A stretch of DNA of 11,495 nucleotides from CAXQZU01 sp964228555 (lineage in GTDB: Bacteria > Planctomycetota > PLA2 > JAEUHO01): assembly GCA_964228555.1 (NCBI GenBank), contig CAXQZU010000015.1, positions 1 to 11,495 on the forward strand, written 5' to 3'. Shown piece after piece: positions 11,005 to 11,495 of the stretch (position 1 is its first letter; every line of letters begins with the position of its first letter). A model generated the notes under the pieces. That model made no database searches. It was not told the DNA's origin and saw only the letters and a list, made by a program, of their open reading frames with translations. The position numbers and the translations under genes are program-made.

Positions 11005-11495
11005 ATGCCCCGCCCCAAGGCCCTGCCCCCCGTGCCGCGCGATCCGGTGGACGACTACACGCCCGCGGCCGCGGCCGCACGCCGCGCCCTGTGGGCCGCC
11101 GCAGGCGCGCCGCTGCCGCGGCACGTGGCCGGGGTGCCGGTGCCCACGGCCGAGGCACGCGGCAACATCGAGAACCTCGCCGGCTTCGCGCAGGTGCCGC
11201 TGGGCCTGGCCGGCCCGCTGCACTGCGACACCAGCCGCGGCCCGCGCAGCGTCTACGTGCCGCTGGCCACCACCGAGGGCGCGATGGTGGCCTCCTACGC
11301 GCGCGGGATGAAGCTGCTGGCCGCCGGCGGCGGCGCACAGGCGCGCGTGCTGCGCGAGGGCCTGACGCAGAACCCGGTGCTGGTCTACGCCAGCAACGCA
11401 CGCGCCGAGGCGGCGCGCGCCGTGGCCGAGGCCAGCCTCGCCCGCTGGCAGCGCCTGGTGCGCGCCACCACGCGCCACGGCCGGCTGGTGCGCGT
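11005..11495 (+). CDS. Hydroxymethylglutaryl-CoA reductase, N-terminal part (cut by the window end)
   Basis: The frame opens at ATG 11005 and runs off the window after 163 codons. It encodes the start of the catalytic domain of HMG-CoA reductase, which makes mevalonate from HMG-CoA for isoprenoid synthesis. Diagnostic blocks are ARGNIENLAGFAQVPLGLAGPL (51-72) and VYVPLATTEGAMVASYARGMKLL (83-105), which includes the catalytic glutamate E91 and the substrate-binding RG-KxL stretch, then a GGG turn (108-110) and TTRHGRLVR at the end of the visible part. There is no membrane anchor in the 50 residues before the domain, so it is a soluble bacterial form. The NAD(P)H-binding domain, catalytic Lys/Asp and His are beyond the edge, so cofactor preference and class cannot be settled. 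No other mevalonate gene is in view. Confidence 0.95.
   Translation, partial: MPRPKALPPVPRDPVDDYTPAAAAARRALWAAAGAPLPRHVAGVPVPTAEARGNIENLAGFAQVPLGLAGPLHCDTSRGPRSVYVPLATTEGAMVASYARGMKLLAAGGGAQARVLREGLTQNPVLVYASNARAEAARAVAEASLARWQRLVRATTRHGRLVR

Noticed and set aside
1..11495. CRISPR array, insertion sequence or attachment site next to the tRNA genes
   Set aside because: No regularly spaced direct repeats, no transposase or integrase, and no tRNA-end duplication other than the second complete tRNA gene.

Overview
The window is very GC-rich, with almost every third codon position G or C, and comes from a bacterium whose phylum I can only guess. Clues are tandem secreted sulfatases, an M60/TCAF-like secreted peptidase, an argininosuccinate synthase of the type I associate with Bacteroidota rather than the usual ArgG, a class I aldolase, an HMG-CoA reductase (mevalonate route to isoprenoids) and tRNA genes that encode their own CCA end. 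A high-GC Planctomycetota lineage would fit, but that is inference. No mobile element, CRISPR array or rRNA is seen. Genes are dense, with at least 95% of the window assigned.

Layout. 1-464: 3' end of a sulfatase-like gene. 465-569: intergenic stretch holding three consecutive inverted repeats and a promoter-like element. 570-2171: second, paralogous sulfatase-like gene with an export signal. 2249-2674: small DUF309 protein, meeting tail to tail with an ElaA-type GNAT acetyltransferase (2671-3108, minus) through a shared CTAG. 3109-3190: divergent promoter region. 3191-4216: class I fructose-bisphosphate aldolase, followed after 4 nt by a cysteine-rich YkgJ-like protein (4221-4958). 5000-7264 (minus): exported M60-family metallopeptidase with a TCAF-like front half. 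7325-7401 and 7493-7569 (minus): tRNA-Arg(UCG) and tRNA-Arg(ACG). 7570-7816: structured non-coding region with the argG promoter and leader. 7817-9202: argG. 9199-10236: P-loop protein of unknown function overlapping argG by 4 nt. 10268-10933: lipB. 11005 to the end: HMG-CoA reductase, cut by the window edge.

How they work together. The two sulfatases and the M60 peptidase look like exported tools for sulfated glycans and glycoproteins. The rest is central or housekeeping metabolism: glycolysis/gluconeogenesis, arginine, lipoate attachment, isoprenoids and arginine tRNAs. The clearest functional unit is argG plus the P-loop gene, translationally coupled through GTGA.

The most striking non-coding pattern is a recurring TAGGCT-like -10 element placed exactly 6 nt before the start codon at elaA, lipB and (degenerate) the second sulfatase, and 8 nt before HMG-CoA reductase. 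This suggests leaderless mRNAs. Other copies lie further upstream of genes that have a Shine-Dalgarno sequence. A second pattern is a dyad, GGCACGCG-N6-GCGTGC, found about 20 nt before the -10 of both the second sulfatase and argG.
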